Under the pieces are notes generated by a model that was not told the origin of the DNA, searched no databases, and saw nothing but the letters and a program-made list of their open reading frames with translations. A DNA stretch of 64,000 bases from Streptomyces cadmiisoli (GTDB taxonomy: Bacteria > Actinomycetota > Actinomycetes > Streptomycetales > Streptomycetaceae), in the NCBI RefSeq assembly GCF_003261055.1, contig NZ_CP030073.1:8122001-8186000 (forward strand), written 5' to 3'. Positions 49,563 to 58,411 of the stretch are shown piece by piece. The position numbers and the translations under genes were made by a program. Position 1 is the stretch's first letter. The number at the start of each line of letters is the position of its first letter.

Positions 49563-49760
49563 CCGCGTCCGCCGTGACCGCATCCGGGGACGCGGTGCCG
49601 CGTCGGGTACCGGAGCTCCGCCCAAGCCAGGGGGCTCCGGTGCAGGACGGCCCGCGCTCCGGACTCCCGGGACCTTCGTCGGGCAGGGCGGCGGATCTCG
49701 AGGGCTGATGGGGACGTGACGAGCGGCCCGGCGGCCATGGATCGGGGAGGCGGCGGCCCC

Positions 49761-51047
49761 TCACAGCCGGCTGTATTTCTCTATGTCCTCCGTGAACTCC
49801 TCGATCAGCCGGGGTGTGAGCGTGGACCGGGTGTCGGCGATGGCGGCCATGTAGTCATCCGTGCCGGCCGGTCGGCCCTGGCGGTCCGTGACCTCGCGCT
49901 CGAAGGCGGCCTGCGCGCCTTTGCGGGCCGCGAACTCGATGTCCGCCGGGGTGAACAGCTCGCTCGCCGCGACCAGTCGGTCGACGTCGATCGAATCGGT
50001 GGCAGTCCTGAGGTAGCGCGCCCAGATCGCCGACCGGGCGGTCGGGTCCGGCGGCCCGATGGGGATGACGTAGTCGAACCGGCCCGGTCGCAGGAAGGCC
50101 GCGTCCAGGGAGCGGACCGAGTTGGTGGCGCAGACCAGCAGCCGTGAGTCCCGCTCGCGGAAGACGGGGATGAGTTTGAGCAACTCGTTGGTCACCCCGT
50201 GTCCCGGGTCGACCGCCTTGCCCGACCGCGCGGCGGCGATCTCCTCCACCTCGTCGATGAAGAGCAGCACCGAGTCGAGTTCGGCGAGTTCCGCGAAAGC
50301 CTCCCGCAGCGCTGTCGCCAGCCCCTCGTTCGTGTCGGCGGCCAGCCGGGACGGGAAGAGTTCCACGAACGGCCAGCCGAGCCGGGAGGCCACCGCCTTG
50401 GCGAAGCTGGTCTTCCCGGTGCCGGGCGGACCGAACAGGATGATCGCCTTGGGCGGGACGACTCCGTAGCGGTCGGCCAGCGACGGTTCCTTCAACGGCA
50501 GTACGACACGGCGCTCGACCACCTGCTTCTCCCGGTTCATGCCGGCCATGGCGTCCCACAGGCCGTCGGGCAGCAGGCGCCCGCCCAGTGCGGTCAGTAC
50601 GTCCGCGTTCGCGCACCCGGGCGGTTCGAGCTTCTCGTAGTAGGTCAGGTCGTCGCGGAATCGGTAGCCGGAGTTCTCCAGGGCCTTGGCCCCGGCGGCG
50701 CCCTCGGGCAGCAGCGCACTGACATGCCGTACGCCCAGGGCGCGCAGGCGCCGCTCCAACTCCATGAGCAGAGCACTGCCGATCCCGCGATCGCGCCACC
50801 GGGAGGCGAGCGCCACGAGCAGAACCCACCCCCGCTTGCCGTGCACCTGCGCCATGGCCATGCCGACCAGTTCGTCACCGACGACCGCGACGACCGCGGG
50901 CTGCCCCGCCTTCGCCGCGGCGATCACCTCCGAGACCGGGAAGACCGGGTCCTGGCCGGCGTGCCCGGCCTGGCGGCTCTGGTCCCAGACCTGGATCGCC
51001 TGGTCAAGATCGTCGTCGTGATAGTCGCGCAGATGCCAAGCGGGCAT
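49761..51047 (-). CDS. GNAT acetyltransferase fused to an AAA+ ATPase
   Basis: The 428-residue product has an N-terminal GNAT domain (about 1-140) with the acetyl-CoA loop RWRDRGIGSALL (83-94) and EGAAGAKALENSGYRFRDDLTYYEK. After a linker, an AAA+ ATPase follows with Walker A GPPGTGKT (206-213), Walker B VLLFIDEVEE (260-269), the sensor ATNS, and RPGRFD, a candidate arginine finger (320-325). The AAA core resembles the SpoVK/FtsH/proteasomal-ATPase type. ATG 51047 has GGGAGAGG upstream. The protein may use ATP-driven remodelling to present proteins for acetylation, but no such activity is known to me. It is convergent with the methyltransferase gene. Confidence 0.86.
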   Translation of the reverse strand: MPAWHLRDYHDDDLDQAIQVWDQSRQAGHAGQDPVFPVSEVIAAAKAGQPAVVAVVGDELVGMAMAQVHGKRGWVLLVALASRWRDRGIGSALLMELERRLRALGVRHVSALLPEGAAGAKALENSGYRFRDDLTYYEKLEPPGCANADVLTALGGRLLPDGLWDAMAGMNREKQVVERRVVLPLKEPSLADRYGVVPPKAIILFGPPGTGKTSFAKAVASRLGWPFVELFPSRLAADTNEGLATALREAFAELAELDSVLLFIDEVEEIAAARSGKAVDPGHGVTNELLKLIPVFRERDSRLLVCATNSVRSLDAAFLRPGRFDYVIPIGPPDPTARSAIWARYLRTATDSIDVDRLVAASELFTPADIEFAARKGAQAAFEREVTDRQGRPAGTDDYMAAIADTRSTLTPRLIEEFTEDIEKYSRL

Positions 51048-51270
51048 CACCACCACCTCTCCCGGCGCAGAAACTCTCATTGTTCCCTGCCGAGGCCCGA
51101 CCCGCTCGGCGGCGTGTGACGCGGGTGGCGCGGACGTGGAGGCAGGACATCGTGGTGTTTCCGGCCGGCTACCGGCTGTCGCCGAGGGGCGATGGGCCCA
51201 CCCCCGTGCGGCCCGCGGCGCCTGCGGGCGTCGCTTTGCAGGCGCATGACGGCAGAACTAGCGTAGGAAA

Positions 51271-53685
51271 ATGTCCGGTTTCGACGCCGCACCCGGTGCC
51301 GGTTCGGCGTACGACAACGCCGGGGCGGCGCTGGCGGTCGTCGGTCGGGGCGGGGTGGTGACCCGGTGGACGGACGCCGCCCGGCATCTCCTCGGCCATC
51401 GGGCCGAGGAGATGCTCGGTCAACCGGCCGAGCGGCTTGCGGCCTCGCCGACCGATGCGGCGGGCTGGTTCGGCCGGGAGTGGTCGGGACGCACGATCCT
51501 GCGCCGTCGAGACGGGCGGACCGTGCACGCCGGTCTGCGGGTCACCGCGCTGCCGGGGCCGGACGGGACGGTGGACTGGCTGGTCTCGGTGCTCGGAGCG
51601 GCGGAATCGACGCCCGCGGTCTGGGTCGCGGAGAACAGCCCCTTCCCGACCGCGGTCTGGGACTCCGAACTGCGCATGGTGTGGCTGAACGCGGCCCTGG
51701 CACGCGCGTACGGGCCCTCCTGGACGGAGCGCCTGGGCCGGCCCTTGGAGGAGTCGCCGCTGTACGCGGACACCGAACAGGTCAGGGCGCTGTTCCAGCA
51801 GGTGCTGGAGAGCGGCGTCGCGGTGATCGACCGCGAGCTCGACCAGCGGGACCGCCGCTGGCGCCGCACCTACGCGCTGTCGGTGTTCCCGGTGGAGAAC
51901 GCACGGGACGGCAAGCCCGGGGTGTGTTCCACGAACGTCGACGTCACCAGCTCACGGCGGGCGCGGGAGCGGGTCACCCTGCTGAGCCGGGCGGGCACCC
52001 GCATCGGCACCACTCTGGATGTCATGCAGACCGCGCAGGACCTGGCCGACGTGCTGGTGCCGGCGATGGCGGACTACGTGACGGTCGACCTCGCGGACGC
52101 GGCCGAACTCGGTGACGAGCCCCTGGCCCGGCTCGGCACGACCGGCTCCGGCGCCGTACCGGCCTTTCACCGCGGGGGCATGGCGTCGATCCGCGAGGGC
52201 ATCCCGGAATCCATCTGGGCGCGCGGCGATCCGGTCTACGTCCCCCCGCACTCACCCTTCATGGAGGTGCTGGCCACCGGGCGTTCCCATCTGGAGCCCG
52301 TCCTGGACACCTCGCCAGGTTCGTGGCTGGACCACGACGCGGGCCGGCGCGAGAAGATCATCTCGCTCGGTATGCACAGTCTGCTGGTCATCCCCATCCA
52401 CGCCCGCGGCGAGATCCTGGGCGTCGCGGTGCTGGTGCGCACGGAGAACCTGGTGCCGTTCGACGAGAACGACCGCATGGTCGCCGAGGAACTGGTCAGC
52501 CGGGCGGCACTGAGCCTGGACAACGCGCGCCGCTACACCCGCGAGCACACCGCGGCCCTGGCGCTGCAACGCGACCTGCTGCCACGCAATCCGAGCGGCG
52601 GGAACGCGCTGGACGTGGTGTGGCGCTATCTGCCGTCCGACCGGCGGGGCGGCGTCGGCGGCGACTGGTTCGACGTGATCGAACTGTCGGGTGCCCGGGT
52701 CGCCCTGGTGGTCGGCGACGTCGTCGGCCACGGCATCAGCGCCGCGGCCGGTATGGGCCGGATCCGCGCCGCGACGCTCACGCTCGCCGCTCTGGACCTG
52801 CCCCCCGCCGAAGTGCTGGCCCACCTCGACGACCTGCTCGCCCGCCTCGCGGCCGAGGACTTCGAATCCAAGGCCATGCCCACCACCATCACCGGGGCCA
52901 CGTGTCTCTACATCGTCTACGACCCGGTCAGCCGGCGGTGCTGCGCAGCACGGGCCGGCCACCCGCCGCCCGCGCTCGTGGAAGCCTCCGGCGCCGTCAC
53001 GCTGCTCGACATTCCCGCGGGTGCGCCGCTCGGTGTGGGCCGGCAGACCTACGAGAACGTGGAGCAGGAGCTGAGTGAGGGAAGCACGCTCGTCCTGTAC
53101 ACCGACGGCCTCGTCGAAACCCGGGACCATGACATCGACTTCGGACTGGAGCGTCTGCGGGGCGCTCTGACCCAGCGGCCGGGCGCCTCGCTGGAGGACC
53201 TGCGCTCGGCGGCCGTCGGTACCGTGCCGGCCGGTGAGCAGGCCGACGACGTAGTGGTGCTGCTCGCTCGGACCCGATCCCTCGGTCCGGACCAGGTCAT
53301 GGAATGGGAACTGGACGCCGACCCCGCCGTGGTCGGAGGTGTCCGCGCGACAGCCGTGCGGGCACTGGCCGAGTGGGGTCTGGAACGGCTGGTGCCCGCC
53401 GCCGAGCAGATCATCGGCGAGCTGCTGGCGAACGCCGTACTCCATGCGGCGGGACCGTTGCGGATGCGATTGATCCGCGACCAGGTGCTGGTGTGCGAGG
53501 TCTTCGACAGCAGTCTCAACGTGCTGCGGACGGTCAGTGCCGGACCGGGCGACGAGGGCGGACGCGGCCTGGCGATCGTCGCCGCGCTGGCGTCGCGCCA
53601 CGGCTCCCGGGGGACACCGACCGGCAAATGCGTCTGGGCGGAACTCCCGTTGCCACCGGGATCGGCCACCGACGACAGTATGTGA
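51271..53685 (+). CDS. PAS-PAS-GAF-SpoIIE-HATPase signalling protein
   Basis: The 804-residue product joins a sensor half to two output domains. Residues about 10-115 and 115-230 look like PAS domains (GAALAVVGRGGVVTRWTDAARHLLGHRAEEMLG; SPFPTAVWDSELRMVWLNAALARAYG). A GAF domain follows to about 420. A SpoIIE phosphatase domain (GGVGGDWFDVIELSGARVALVVGDVVGHGISAAAGMGRIRAATL, STLVLYTDGLVETRDHDIDFGLERL, DDVVVLLARTR) precedes a C-terminal HATPase_c anti-sigma kinase-like domain (EQIIGELLANAVLHAAGP, EGGRGLAIVAALASRHG). One protein could therefore phosphorylate and dephosphorylate anti-sigma antagonists. ATG 51271 follows TAGGAAA and TAGCGT, a possible leaderless start. No membrane segment is seen. 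Confidence 0.92.
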   Translation: MSGFDAAPGAGSAYDNAGAALAVVGRGGVVTRWTDAARHLLGHRAEEMLGQPAERLAASPTDAAGWFGREWSGRTILRRRDGRTVHAGLRVTALPGPDGTVDWLVSVLGAAESTPAVWVAENSPFPTAVWDSELRMVWLNAALARAYGPSWTERLGRPLEESPLYADTEQVRALFQQVLESGVAVIDRELDQRDRRWRRTYALSVFPVENARDGKPGVCSTNVDVTSSRRARERVTLLSRAGTRIGTTLDVMQTAQDLADVLVPAMADYVTVDLADAAELGDEPLARLGTTGSGAVPAFHRGGMASIREGIPESIWARGDPVYVPPHSPFMEVLATGRSHLEPVLDTSPGSWLDHDAGRREKIISLGMHSLLVIPIHARGEILGVAVLVRTENLVPFDENDRMVAEELVSRAALSLDNARRYTREHTAALALQRDLLPRNPSGGNALDVVWRYLPSDRRGGVGGDWFDVIELSGARVALVVGDVVGHGISAAAGMGRIRAATLTLAALDLPPAEVLAHLDDLLARLAAEDFESKAMPTTITGATCLYIVYDPVSRRCCAARAGHPPPALVEASGAVTLLDIPAGAPLGVGRQTYENVEQELSEGSTLVLYTDGLVETRDHDIDFGLERLRGALTQRPGASLEDLRSAAVGTVPAGEQADDVVVLLARTRSLGPDQVMEWELDADPAVVGGVRATAVRALAEWGLERLVPAAEQIIGELLANAVLHAAGPLRMRLIRDQVLVCEVFDSSLNVLRTVSAGPGDEGGRGLAIVAALASRHGSRGTPTGKCVWAELPLPPGSATDDSM

Positions 53686-54140
53686 GCGGCAGGCAGACCG
53701 AGACAGGGTGTCGGGCTGTTCGCGTCGGCCGGTACGTCGGTCGACCTGCCGGGCCGGAAATTGACGCGGCCGTACGGGGAGCTGTGCGGGACGGGACGGC
53801 ACGACCTCGCTTTCGCGCCCTCACGACGGAGTGCGCGGGGCCCAGGGCGCCTGTGCGCTCCATCGCAATCGCAAAGTCCCCAATCTTCGATCGACGGCTG
53901 CCGTGATCCGCCTTCTGTCGGAGATCGTGTTGCCGCCGACCTTCCCCATGTCACTCGGTGCAAATCGAGCATTGACCATCAAACTGCCGCAAACTGGATA
54001 GTTTTCCATGGGGGCTTGACTCCGCTCCAGGTGAGAGCGGAAGGTACGGTTCAGTCATTCAAACCGGTTCAAACGCCGGCCCGGTGTCCTCCCCGTGACG
54101 CCGCCGTGGACTGTTCCCGTCGGAAGAAAGCGGTACGTGT
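53686..54140 (+). other. Long intergenic region with LacI-type operator
   Basis: About 450 bases between the signalling gene and the LacI gene. The first 270 show no gene or strong signal. From 54016 there is TTGACT followed by the palindrome TTCAAACCGGTTCAA at 54058-54072, then the LacI start at 54141. The promoter of the operon lies here, but I cannot pick one -10 box. Confidence 0.5.
54058..54072. promoter_or_regulatory. TTCAAACCGGTTCAA palindrome, candidate LacI operator
   Basis: The element is centred on AACCGGTT with near-symmetric flanks. It lies 68 bases upstream of the LacI gene, where autoregulation would be expected. It differs from the CAACGTTG site in front of the GH2 gene, so the two sites probably answer to different regulators. 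Confidence 0.5.
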
Positions 54141-55169
54141 ATGCCTCGTCGTCCCACCATCGCGGATGTGGCGCAGCTGGCCGGGGTCTCGCGTGCGACC
54201 GTTTCCTTCGTCCTCAACAACCGCCCCGGTGTGGCGTCCAGCACACAGCAGCGCGTCCGGGCCGCGGCCGAGGAACTGGGGTGGACCCCGAGCTCCAGCG
54301 CCCGCGCGCTGTCCACGGGCCGGGCCCGCGCCGTGGGGCTGGTCCTCTCCCGCGAACCCGAACTGATCGGCACCGACCCGTTCTTCCCCGCGTTCATGGC
54401 GGGGGTCGAGACCGTCATCTCCGAGACCGGCGACGGTCTGATGCTGCAGATGAGCCGTCCCGGGAGCGAGGAGGACACCTACCGCAGGCTCGCGGCCGAC
54501 CGGCGGGTCGACGGCGTGTTCCTCACCGATCTCCGCGCCGACGATCCCCGCCCGGCGCTGGTCGCCGAGCTCGGCCTGCCGGCCGTGGCCGTCGGGGCGC
54601 CGGAGGACGGCGTCGGCCTGCCGACGGTCAACCTCGACGACCGTCCCGCCGTCCGCGAGGCGGTGCGGCATCTGATCGAACTCGGGCACCGCGACATCGC
54701 CTACATCGCAGGCCCCGACGAGTTCGTGCACGCCCGGCGCCGCCGTCAGGCCTGGGAGGACGCGCTCGCCGAGGCCGGTCTGCCCGAAGGAACGTTTCTG
54801 CCGGGCGGGTTCACCGCCGACGGCGGAGCACGGGCGACCCGGACGCTGCTCGAACGACGCACTCCGCCGACGGCGATCGTCTACGGCAACGATCTGTCGG
54901 CCACAGCGGGCATGGCGGTCGCTCAGGACGCCGGACTGCGCCTGCCCGACGACCTGTCGGTGGTCGGTTTCGACGACGTCCCGCTCGCCTCGTACACCAA
55001 CCCTCCCCTGACCACCTGTCGTGCGAACCCGGTCTCCTGGGGCCGCGCGTCCGCCCAGGCACTGGTGGAGCTGATCGAGACGGGCACCACCGCCGATGTG
55101 GAGCTGCAGTCGGCCGCCCTGGTCGTGCGCGGTTCCACCGGTCCGGTGCCGGTCCGCGAAGACAGATGA
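54141..55169 (+). CDS. LacI-family transcriptional repressor
   Basis: The 342-residue product begins with the LacI helix-turn-helix TIADVAQLAGVSRATVSFVLNNRPGVASSTQQRVRAAAEELGWTPSSSARALSTGRA and continues as a periplasmic-binding-protein-like sensor (VGLVLSREPELIGTDPFFPAFMAGVE, GHRDIAYIAGPDEFVHARRRRQAWEDALAEAGL, LSVVGFDDVPLASYTNPPLTTCR). It is the first gene before the transport and catabolic operon and has an operator-like palindrome upstream. It should be released by a sugar, probably a manno-oligosaccharide or its phosphate. Confidence 0.93.
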   Translation: MPRRPTIADVAQLAGVSRATVSFVLNNRPGVASSTQQRVRAAAEELGWTPSSSARALSTGRARAVGLVLSREPELIGTDPFFPAFMAGVETVISETGDGLMLQMSRPGSEEDTYRRLAADRRVDGVFLTDLRADDPRPALVAELGLPAVAVGAPEDGVGLPTVNLDDRPAVREAVRHLIELGHRDIAYIAGPDEFVHARRRRQAWEDALAEAGLPEGTFLPGGFTADGGARATRTLLERRTPPTAIVYGNDLSATAGMAVAQDAGLRLPDDLSVVGFDDVPLASYTNPPLTTCRANPVSWGRASAQALVELIETGTTADVELQSAALVVRGSTGPVPVREDR

Positions 55170-55269
55170 CCCGCGCACGGCGGGTGCGGCTCCGCCCCCG
55201 GGACGGGGCGGCCACGCGCCGGCCGTGCGGCACAGCAAGTAATTCGTCCAGCCAGAAACGGAACCTCCA

Positions 55270-56541
55270 ATGAAGAAGGCCCTCCTCGTCATGCTGCCGG
55301 TGGCCGCCCTCACGCTCTCGGCGTGCGGCAGCGGCGGATCGGACTCCGGCGCATCGAACGATGCCCGCGGCCCCGTCACCATCTGGTACTCCAACAACGC
55401 GCAGGAAGTCGCGTGGGGCAAGAAGATGGTGGCGGAGTGGAACGCAGCGCACCCCAAGGAGAAGATCACCGCTCAGGAGATCCCCGCGGGCAAGAGCTCC
55501 GAGGAGGTCATCGGCGCGGCCATCACCGCGGGCAACGCGCCGTGCCTGGTCCTCAACACCGCCCCCGCGGCGGTGCCTGGGTTCCAGAAGCAGGGCGGCC
55601 TCGTACCGCTGGACGAATTCCCCGACGGCGAGAAGTACCTCCAGGAGCGCGTCGGCGGCAAGCTCTCCCAGTACGCGTCGCCGGACGGCAAGTACTACCA
55701 GATGCCGTGGAAGAGCAACCCGGTGATGATCTTCTACAACAAGGATCTGTTCAAGAAGGCCGGGCTGGACCCGGAGAAGCCCGCGCTGGCCGGCTACGAC
55801 GAGTTCCTGGAGACGTCGCGCAAGCTCGTCGAGAGCAAGGCCGCGAAGGCGGCGATCTGGCCGGCCCCGACATCGGAGTTCTACCAGTCCTGGTTCGACT
55901 ACTACCCGATGTTCGCGGCGCAGACCGGCAAGCAGCTGGTCGAGGACGGCAAGGCCCAGTTCGCCTCGCCCGACGGCCTCAAGACCGCGCAGCTGTGGAA
56001 GACCATGTACGCCGAGGGCCTGGCGCCCAAGGAGACCTTCAACGGCGACGCGTTCGCCGAGGGCAAGGCCGCCATGGCGACCGTGGGCCCGTGGGCGGTG
56101 TCCGTCTACGGCGACAAGGTCGAGTGGGGCGTCGTGCCGGTGCCCACCGCCGACGGCACGGCCGCCAAGGGGACGTTCAGCGACGAGAAGTCCATAGGCA
56201 TGTACTCCTCCTGCAAGAACCGCGGGACGGCCTGGGACGTCATGAAGTTCGCCACCAGCAAGGAGCAGGACGGCAAGCTGCTGGAGGCGACCGGCCAGAT
56301 GCCGATGCGCACCGACCTGACGGCGGCCTACCCCTCCTACTTCGCCTCGCACAAGGACTACGAGGTCTTCGCCGAGCAGGCCGAGCAGACCGTCGAGGCA
56401 CCCAACGTGCCCAACTCCGTCGAGGTCTGGCAGACGTTCCGGGACGCCTACACCAAGTCGGTGATCTTCGGCAAGGGTGACCTCGACGCGGCCCTCAAGG
56501 ACGCCGCGGCCAAGGTGGACGAGCTCGCGGAAGGCCAGTGA
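55270..56541 (+). CDS. Extracellular solute-binding lipoprotein for oligosaccharide uptake
   Basis: The 423-residue product has a lipoprotein signal (MKKALLVMLPVAALTLSACG, Cys19) and the family 1 binding-protein pattern. Landmarks are VTIWYSNNAQEVAWGKKMVAEWNAAHPKEKITAQEIPAG, PCLVLNTAPAAVPGFQKQGGLVPLDEF, KSNPVMIFYNKDLFKKAGLDPEKPALAGYDEFLE and FAEGKAAMATVGPWAVSVYG. It would capture an oligosaccharide at the outer face of the membrane. It is 100 bases from the LacI gene and is followed by two permeases, so it belongs to a classical CUT1 importer. Confidence 0.93.
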   Translation: MKKALLVMLPVAALTLSACGSGGSDSGASNDARGPVTIWYSNNAQEVAWGKKMVAEWNAAHPKEKITAQEIPAGKSSEEVIGAAITAGNAPCLVLNTAPAAVPGFQKQGGLVPLDEFPDGEKYLQERVGGKLSQYASPDGKYYQMPWKSNPVMIFYNKDLFKKAGLDPEKPALAGYDEFLETSRKLVESKAAKAAIWPAPTSEFYQSWFDYYPMFAAQTGKQLVEDGKAQFASPDGLKTAQLWKTMYAEGLAPKETFNGDAFAEGKAAMATVGPWAVSVYGDKVEWGVVPVPTADGTAAKGTFSDEKSIGMYSSCKNRGTAWDVMKFATSKEQDGKLLEATGQMPMRTDLTAAYPSYFASHKDYEVFAEQAEQTVEAPNVPNSVEVWQTFRDAYTKSVIFGKGDLDAALKDAAAKVDELAEGQ

Positions 56542-56550
56542 GCACCCGTC

Positions 56551-57510
56551 ATGTCCTCCATCAAGTCTGAGACCCTCCGGTCCCGGCGCACCGCCGGGAC
56601 CGCGGGTGGGGCGAAGAAGCCGAGGCAACCCTGGCGTCTGCGGCTCGGCGGTCACCAGCCCATCGGCATGGTGTTCGTCTCGCCCTACCTGCTCTATCTC
56701 GCCGCGATCTTCGTGTATCCCCTCGGCTTCGCCGTGTGGATGTCCTTCCACGACTACTTCTTCGCCGCCCCCGGCGTCGAGGTCGAGCGGCCCTTCGTGG
56801 GGCTGGACAACTACACATCGGTGCTCACCGACCCCGATGTGTGGCGCTCCTTCTACAACATCGCCGTCTTCCTGGTCATCAATGTGCCGCTGACCGTGGT
56901 CGGCTCCCTGGTCCTCGCGACGGCGCTGAACAGAAAGCTGCCCCTGCGGTCCTTCTTCCGCACGGCGTACTACATCCCTTACGTCACGGCGAGCGTCGCC
57001 GTCGTCGGTGTGTGGATGTTCCTGTTCAACTCCGACGGACTGGTCAACCGGGCCCTCGGCCCGCTGGCACCGGAGCCGTCCTGGCTGGTCAACTCCCACC
57101 TGGCGATGCCGGTGGTGGCGGTCTTCGTGGCCTGGAAGCAACTGGGCTTCTTCGTGGTGCTGTACCTCTCGGCGCTGCAGAACGTGCCCAACGAGCTGTA
57201 CGAGTCAGCGGCCCTCGACGGCGCCGGCCGACTGCGCATCTTCCGTTCGATCACCGTTCCCGCGGTGCGGCCCGCCACGCTCCTGGTCCTCATCCTGGCC
57301 ACCATCACCGGGGCCAATCTGTTCACCGAGCCCTATCTGCTCACCAGCGGCGGCGGACCCGACGGGGCGACGACCTCGCCCGTGCTGCTGATGTACCAGC
57401 GGGGCCTCCAGCAGGGCCACCCGGACGAGGCGGCGGCCATCGGCGTGATCCTCGTCGTACTGATCACCGCCATTTCGCTCATCTACCGCCGGCTCGTGGA
57501 GAGGGACTGA
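56551..57510 (+). CDS. CUT1 ABC transporter permease, MalF-like
   Basis: The 319-residue product has six membrane segments and the EAA motif region YESAALDGAGRLRIFRSITVPAVRP, which contacts the ATPase. GMVFVSPYLLYLAAIFVYPLGFAVWMSFHDYFF is the first helix block. It forms a heterodimer with the next gene product. It is nine bases from the binding-protein gene and one base from the next permease. Confidence 0.93.
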   Translation: MSSIKSETLRSRRTAGTAGGAKKPRQPWRLRLGGHQPIGMVFVSPYLLYLAAIFVYPLGFAVWMSFHDYFFAAPGVEVERPFVGLDNYTSVLTDPDVWRSFYNIAVFLVINVPLTVVGSLVLATALNRKLPLRSFFRTAYYIPYVTASVAVVGVWMFLFNSDGLVNRALGPLAPEPSWLVNSHLAMPVVAVFVAWKQLGFFVVLYLSALQNVPNELYESAALDGAGRLRIFRSITVPAVRPATLLVLILATITGANLFTEPYLLTSGGGPDGATTSPVLLMYQRGLQQGHPDEAAAIGVILVVLITAISLIYRRLVERD

Positions 57511-57511
57511 G

Positions 57512-58405
57512 ATGACCACCGACGTCGCAGCCCGTCCCACGGACGAGCGCCGCGCCACCGAACATCCCCCGCCGGCCCGTCCGCGCACGGTCTGGTCGTG
57601 GATCGCCCTGCTCATCGGGGCGTTCGCCTTCCTCTTCCCCTTCTACTACATGATCATCGGCTCCCTTCAGAAGGAGCCCGACTCCGGACCCTCGGGCGCG
57701 TTCCCGAACCCGGCGAACCTGGGCCTGCACAACTACGCGGCGATCGACTCGGCCATCTCGCTGGGGCGTTCGCTGGTGAACTCCGGCATCTTCACCGGCG
57801 GTGTCATCATCTGCACCACCGTGTTCGGTCTGCTCGCAGGCTACGCACTGGCCAGGCTGCAGTTCCGCGGCCGCGGCTCGACCTTCGCACTGGTGCTGCT
57901 GGTCCAGGTCGTACCGTTCCAACTGCTGCTGATCCCGCTGTACGTGCTCATCGTCCGCGACTACGGGCTCGCCGACTCCTACCTCGGCATGATCCTGCCG
58001 TTCGCGATCAACACGAGCGCGGTCTTCATCTTCCGCCAGTTCTTCCTGCAACTGCCGGCCGCCATGTTCGAGGCGGCCCGCATGGACGGCGCGAGCGAGT
58101 TGCAGATCCTGTTCCGCGTGGCGCTGCCGCTGTGCAAACCGGCCGTGCTGTCGGTCGTGCTGCTCAGCTTCACCGGGCCGTGGAACGAGTTCCTGTGGCC
58201 GTTCCTCGTGACCAAGGACCAGGACATGCAGCCGCTGGCCGTGTCCCTGGCCAACTACATCAGCACCGTGGCCGCCGCCGCGGCCAATCCCTTCGGCGCC
58301 ATCCTCGCCGGCGCCTGCGTACTCGCCGCACCGGCGGTCGCGCTCTACATCATCTTCCAGAGTCGTTTCAACTCCACCGACATCGACTCAGCAACGAAGG
58401 GCTGA
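57512..58405 (+). CDS. CUT1 ABC transporter permease, MalG-like
   Basis: The 297-residue product has LIGAFAFLFPFYYMIIGSLQKEPDSGP near the N-terminus. The coupling loop is FEAARMDGASELQILFRVALPLCKPAVLSVVLLSFTGPWNEFLWPFLV, which is diagnostic for MalG-type permeases. It should pair with the upstream permease. No ABC ATPase gene follows, so energy probably comes from a shared multi-sugar ATPase encoded elsewhere, as MsiK does in Streptomyces. Confidence 0.93.
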   Translation: MTTDVAARPTDERRATEHPPPARPRTVWSWIALLIGAFAFLFPFYYMIIGSLQKEPDSGPSGAFPNPANLGLHNYAAIDSAISLGRSLVNSGIFTGGVIICTTVFGLLAGYALARLQFRGRGSTFALVLLVQVVPFQLLLIPLYVLIVRDYGLADSYLGMILPFAINTSAVFIFRQFFLQLPAAMFEAARMDGASELQILFRVALPLCKPAVLSVVLLSFTGPWNEFLWPFLVTKDQDMQPLAVSLANYISTVAAAAANPFGAILAGACVLAAPAVALYIIFQSRFNSTDIDSATKG

Positions 58406-58411
58406 ATCCCC

